A stretch of DNA of 20,838 bases from a virus, in IMG/VR virus record IMGVR_UViG_3300021962_000789, positions 1-20,838 of that record. The stretch is one strand, 5' to 3'. A model generated the notes under the pieces. The model did no database searches, was not told the DNA's origin, and saw only the letters and a program-made list of their open reading frames with translations. Below are positions 18,081-20,838 of the stretch, in pieces. The translations under genes were made by a program, and so were the position numbers. How positions within the stretch are numbered: the stretch's first letter is position 1; every line of letters starts with the position of its first letter.

Positions 18081-20838
18081 ATGGCAAGAGCATTAGGCGT
18101 AAACATTGTCAGCACCTTTGACAGCAAAGGTATCTCACGGGCAATTAAAGATTTCCAAAAACTTCAGGCTGTTGGTGCAAGCACTGGAACTAAAGCAACT
18201 TTTGCTTTACGCACCATTGATAGTGCAGCAAAAAATATGGTCGCTTCGTTGGCGAGGCTTGGTGCTGGTGCAGCCATTTTCGGTGGTTTAACAGTTAAGT
18301 CTTTCGCTGATTTTGATGACGCAATGACGCAATCAACAGCGATTATGGGCAACATCTCTGATCAGATGAAAAACGAAATGTCTGCTGCTGCTAGACAGAT
18401 GGCACGGACAACAACCTTTAGTGCTACCGAAGCAGCAAAATCTTTCTACTTTCTAGCGTCAGCAGGTTTAGACGCTAAATCATCAATTATGGCTTTGCCT
18501 AAAGTTGCCAAGTTCGCTCAAGCAGGAATGTTTGATATGGCACTTGCGACTGACTTGCTTACTGATGCACAATCCGCATTGGGATTAACAATACGCACTG
18601 ACGCTGTTGCCAATATGCAAAATATGGTGAAGGTCAGTGATGTTCTTGTAAAAGCAAACACACTTGCAAACGCTTCTGTTGAACAGTTTTCAACTGCGCT
18701 AACCAATAAGGCTGGTGCAGCAATGAAGGCTGTCGGTATGGACATTGAAGAAGGTGTTGCTGTTCTTGCTGCGTTCGCTGATCAAGGTATTAAGAGTGAG
18801 GAGGCTGGCACACAGTTCAGCATTGTTTTGCGTGATCTGCAAACAAAAGCGTTAAACAATAGTGAAGCATTTAAGGCTGCAGGGATTGCGGTGTTTGATT
18901 CTTCTGGCGAATTGCGAAATATGGGTGACATTATTGCAGATGTTGAAGGTGCTTTGGCTGGTCAATCTGATGCCACCAAAAAAGCAACTTTGATGCAACT
19001 TGGTTTTACAGATAAATCAATAGCGTCAATGTTGGCGTTGGTCGGAACAAGTGACGCAATCAAAGGATACGAGGAACAGTTGCGTCTTGCTTCTGGAACA
19101 ACAGAGGAAGTTGCAGCGAAACAATTAACCAGTTTATCCGCACAGTTGAAACTTGCGAAAAATAATTTGAATGATGTCGCTATTATGATTGGTGAAAAAC
19201 TTGCGCCTTATGTCCGTTCATTGGCTGGCGTGTTTCAGCAATTTGGACAGATTGTTAGTGAAGATGGCATTGGTGCAGGTCTGAAGTATTTAGGTAGTGA
19301 GTTTTTGAATCTGACTGCGAATATGGGGACATTCGGCAATGTGATGTTAGGGCTGATTTCTTTGTTTGTTTCGTTGCGTTTGGTTGCTATCGCTGCGACT
19401 ATCTCACAGAACTTGTTTAATACTGCGTTGCTAAACAATCCGATCGGCAGAGTGGTTGCTATCTTGATTGTTCTAGGAACTGCTGTTGTCGCTGCTTATC
19501 TCAAGTTTGAGGGTTTCCGCAAAGTAGTTCATTCTGTAATTAATTTTGTTATTGGCTACATAGAAAATATGGTCAATTTTTGGATTAAAGCAATTAATAT
19601 ATTTATTAAAGCACTTAATTTTTTTAGACCGCTTTTAGGCAAATTAGGTATTGAATTTGATGAATTAGGTGAACTTGGCGAAGTTTCTTTCGGTCGTATT
19701 AGTAATGCAGCAAATAAAACAAGTAAAGAAGTTTTTAAAACGATTGATCTAATTCGGCAAGCGAAGAACGCTGAAAGAATGGGCACTGCGCCAGTGTTTA
19801 CAACACCAACAATCATTACACCAACAGGTTCAGGTTCAGGTGAATCACCGATTGAGAAAGCAAAGAAAGCATTAGAGAAATACACTGACGCAATCAAAGG
19901 CGTTACACAGGCTCAGCGTTCGTTGCGTGACGCAAACAAGAGCGTAGATGAATCAAACAAGAGCCTGTTAGAAAAGACTAAGGCTCTCGCTGAAGCACAA
20001 AAGCGTTTCAATTTAGTTACTAAAGGGTTTGGCAGAGAATCCAAAGAGGCGAAGAACGCCGAACAGGAACGCACAAAGGCTGAGCGTTCTGCTGAGCGAG
20101 CCAAGTATGCGCTAGAAGAAGCAATTTTTGCGATTAAAGACGCTGAAGAAGAATTAGCGAAAGTTCGTCAAGACCCTGCTTCAACGCCGCAGAGGATTCG
20201 TGAAGCCGAGATCAGGTTGGCTCAAGCGAAACTGTCTGTCGCTGACGCTACCGATGAGCAAAAGGATTCTGTTGATGCCCTTACTGCTGCTCAAGAGAAA
20301 CTTGATGAGGTTGTTAATGGTGCAAAAGAAGGTAGTGATGCGTATAAAGATGCGTTGGCTGATTTGCTTGATGCTGAGAAAGCCCAGCGTGACGCTATTG
20401 ATGCACGAACCGAAGCCTATGAGAAGCAGGCTGACGCTGTAGCGAAATTGACTGAGGCTGAGAAAGAACGCTACGAGTCAGGTTTGTTGTTGTCTAAGAA
20501 AGCGAAAGCGCAGGCTGACGCTGCTGCTAATGCTGGTGTTGTTGTTGTGCCTGATTTCGCTACAGGCGATAGTGGTGGTGGGGCGACTGGTGGCACAGGT
20601 TTTGATTTCGGTTTCGGTGAAATAACTTTTGAAGATCTGAAAAACATTCGTGTTCCAACACTTGAAGAACTTATAGGTGGCGGTATGGGAACATTCGCTG
20701 ACGGTGGCATCGTTACTAAAGCGATGCTCGGTCTTGTCGGTGAAGCAGGCGCAGAGGCGATCATTCCTCTTGACCGTATGGGTTCGTTTGGTAGCACTTA
20801 CAACATTCAAGTTACGGCTGGTATGGGTGCTGACGGTA
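18081..20838 (+). CDS. tape measure protein (3' end beyond window)
   Basis: An open frame from ATG 18081 to the right edge (at least 919 residues) with no stop. The N-terminal part is a TP901-type tape measure domain (SFADFDDAMTQSTAIMGNISDQMKNEMSAAARQMARTTTFSATEAAKSFYFLASAGLDAKS...). Around residues 416-500 lie hydrophobic stretches (VMLGLISLFVSLRLVAIAATI, VVAILIVLGTAVVAAYL) that may insert in the host membrane at DNA entry. Residues ~600-805 are a long coiled coil rich in Ala/Glu/Lys, then a Gly-rich linker. Near residue 887 is the familiar GEAGAEAIIPLDRMG. It sets tail length and sits after the chaperones as expected. The true C-terminus is not visible. Confidence 0.93.
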   Translation, partial: MARALGVNIVSTFDSKGISRAIKDFQKLQAVGASTGTKATFALRTIDSAAKNMVASLARLGAGAAIFGGLTVKSFADFDDAMTQSTAIMGNISDQMKNEMSAAARQMARTTTFSATEAAKSFYFLASAGLDAKSSIMALPKVAKFAQAGMFDMALATDLLTDAQSALGLTIRTDAVANMQNMVKVSDVLVKANTLANASVEQFSTALTNKAGAAMKAVGMDIEEGVAVLAAFADQGIKSEEAGTQFSIVLRDLQTKALNNSEAFKAAGIAVFDSSGELRNMGDIIADVEGALAGQSDATKKATLMQLGFTDKSIASMLALVGTSDAIKGYEEQLRLASGTTEEVAAKQLTSLSAQLKLAKNNLNDVAIMIGEKLAPYVRSLAGVFQQFGQIVSEDGIGAGLKYLGSEFLNLTANMGTFGNVMLGLISLFVSLRLVAIAATISQNLFNTALLNNPIGRVVAILIVLGTAVVAAYLKFEGFRKVVHSVINFVIGYIENMVNFWIKAINIFIKALNFFRPLLGKLGIEFDELGELGEVSFGRISNAANKTSKEVFKTIDLIRQAKNAERMGTAPVFTTPTIITPTGSGSGESPIEKAKKALEKYTDAIKGVTQAQRSLRDANKSVDESNKSLLEKTKALAEAQKRFNLVTKGFGRESKEAKNAEQERTKAERSAERAKYALEEAIFAIKDAEEELAKVRQDPASTPQRIREAEIRLAQAKLSVADATDEQKDSVDALTAAQEKLDEVVNGAKEGSDAYKDALADLLDAEKAQRDAIDARTEAYEKQADAVAKLTEAEKERYESGLLLSKKAKAQADAAANAGVVVVPDFATGDSGGGATGGTGFDFGFGEITFEDLKNIRVPTLEELIGGGMGTFADGGIVTKAMLGLVGEAGAEAIIPLDRMGSFGSTYNIQVTAGMGADG

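Noticed and set aside
18164-20810. Many minus-strand frames opposite the tape measure gene
   Set aside because: Long repetitive Ala/Glu/Lys codons on the + strand leave the reverse strand free of stops by chance; none shows a family motif.

Overview
This window is an 20.8 kb stretch of a tailed double-stranded DNA phage (siphovirus with HK97-type head genes) whose host is most likely an actinobacterium. The host guess rests on a WhiB-like Fe-S regulator at the left edge, on an actinophage-type protein set (Gp88-like protein, HNH next to the terminase, small Zn-ribbon proteins) and on strong Shine-Dalgarno sites. The DNA is moderately AT-rich by eye, which would fit low-GC aquatic actinobacteria better than Streptomyces or Mycobacterium; that last step is inference. 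Every gene I accept is on the + strand. They are densely packed, with many ATGA or TAATG start/stop overlaps, so the window reads as a few long polycistronic units.

Left region (about 1-8900), early/metabolic: a cut gene end, whiB-like, two tiny coupled ORFs, two neighbouring PD-(D/E)XK-type nucleases, a 32-residue coupled peptide, a Zn-knuckle protein, then the only gap over 300 bases (2121-2462), which looks like structured RNA plus an AT tract. A secreted lytic-transglycosylase-type lysin follows. Then come a run of small unknown genes (3131-5461), several introduced by a nearly identical 27-base leader that contains the ribosome binding site, and including a holin-like two-TM protein. Next is a nucleic-acid-modification cluster: Gp88-like protein, a 53-residue Zn ribbon, a ParB-domain protein with its own Zn ribbon, a C5-cytosine DNA methyltransferase and a CmoA-like methyltransferase. 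An HNH nuclease closes the left region.

Right region (about 8900-20838), virion assembly: a 170-base gap with a weak terminator and a possible cos region, small and large terminase, a 47-residue membrane protein, portal, a small beta-rich protein, a two-domain acidic-linker protein, prohead protease, major capsid protein, a very strong 18-bp hairpin, a short conserved protein, head-tail adaptor, tail terminator-like protein, a 56-residue protein, tail tube protein, the G/GT tail chaperones with a readable CCCAAAA -1 frameshift site, a gp10-like protein and the tape measure protein, which runs off the right edge. Because early genes sit directly left of the terminase, the contig probably reads through the packaging junction.

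The least ordinary signals are the repeated start-associated leader with stem-loops next to several copies, the structured gap 2121-2462, and the modification cluster. I saw no insertion sequence, integrase, CRISPR array, rRNA or convincing tRNA.
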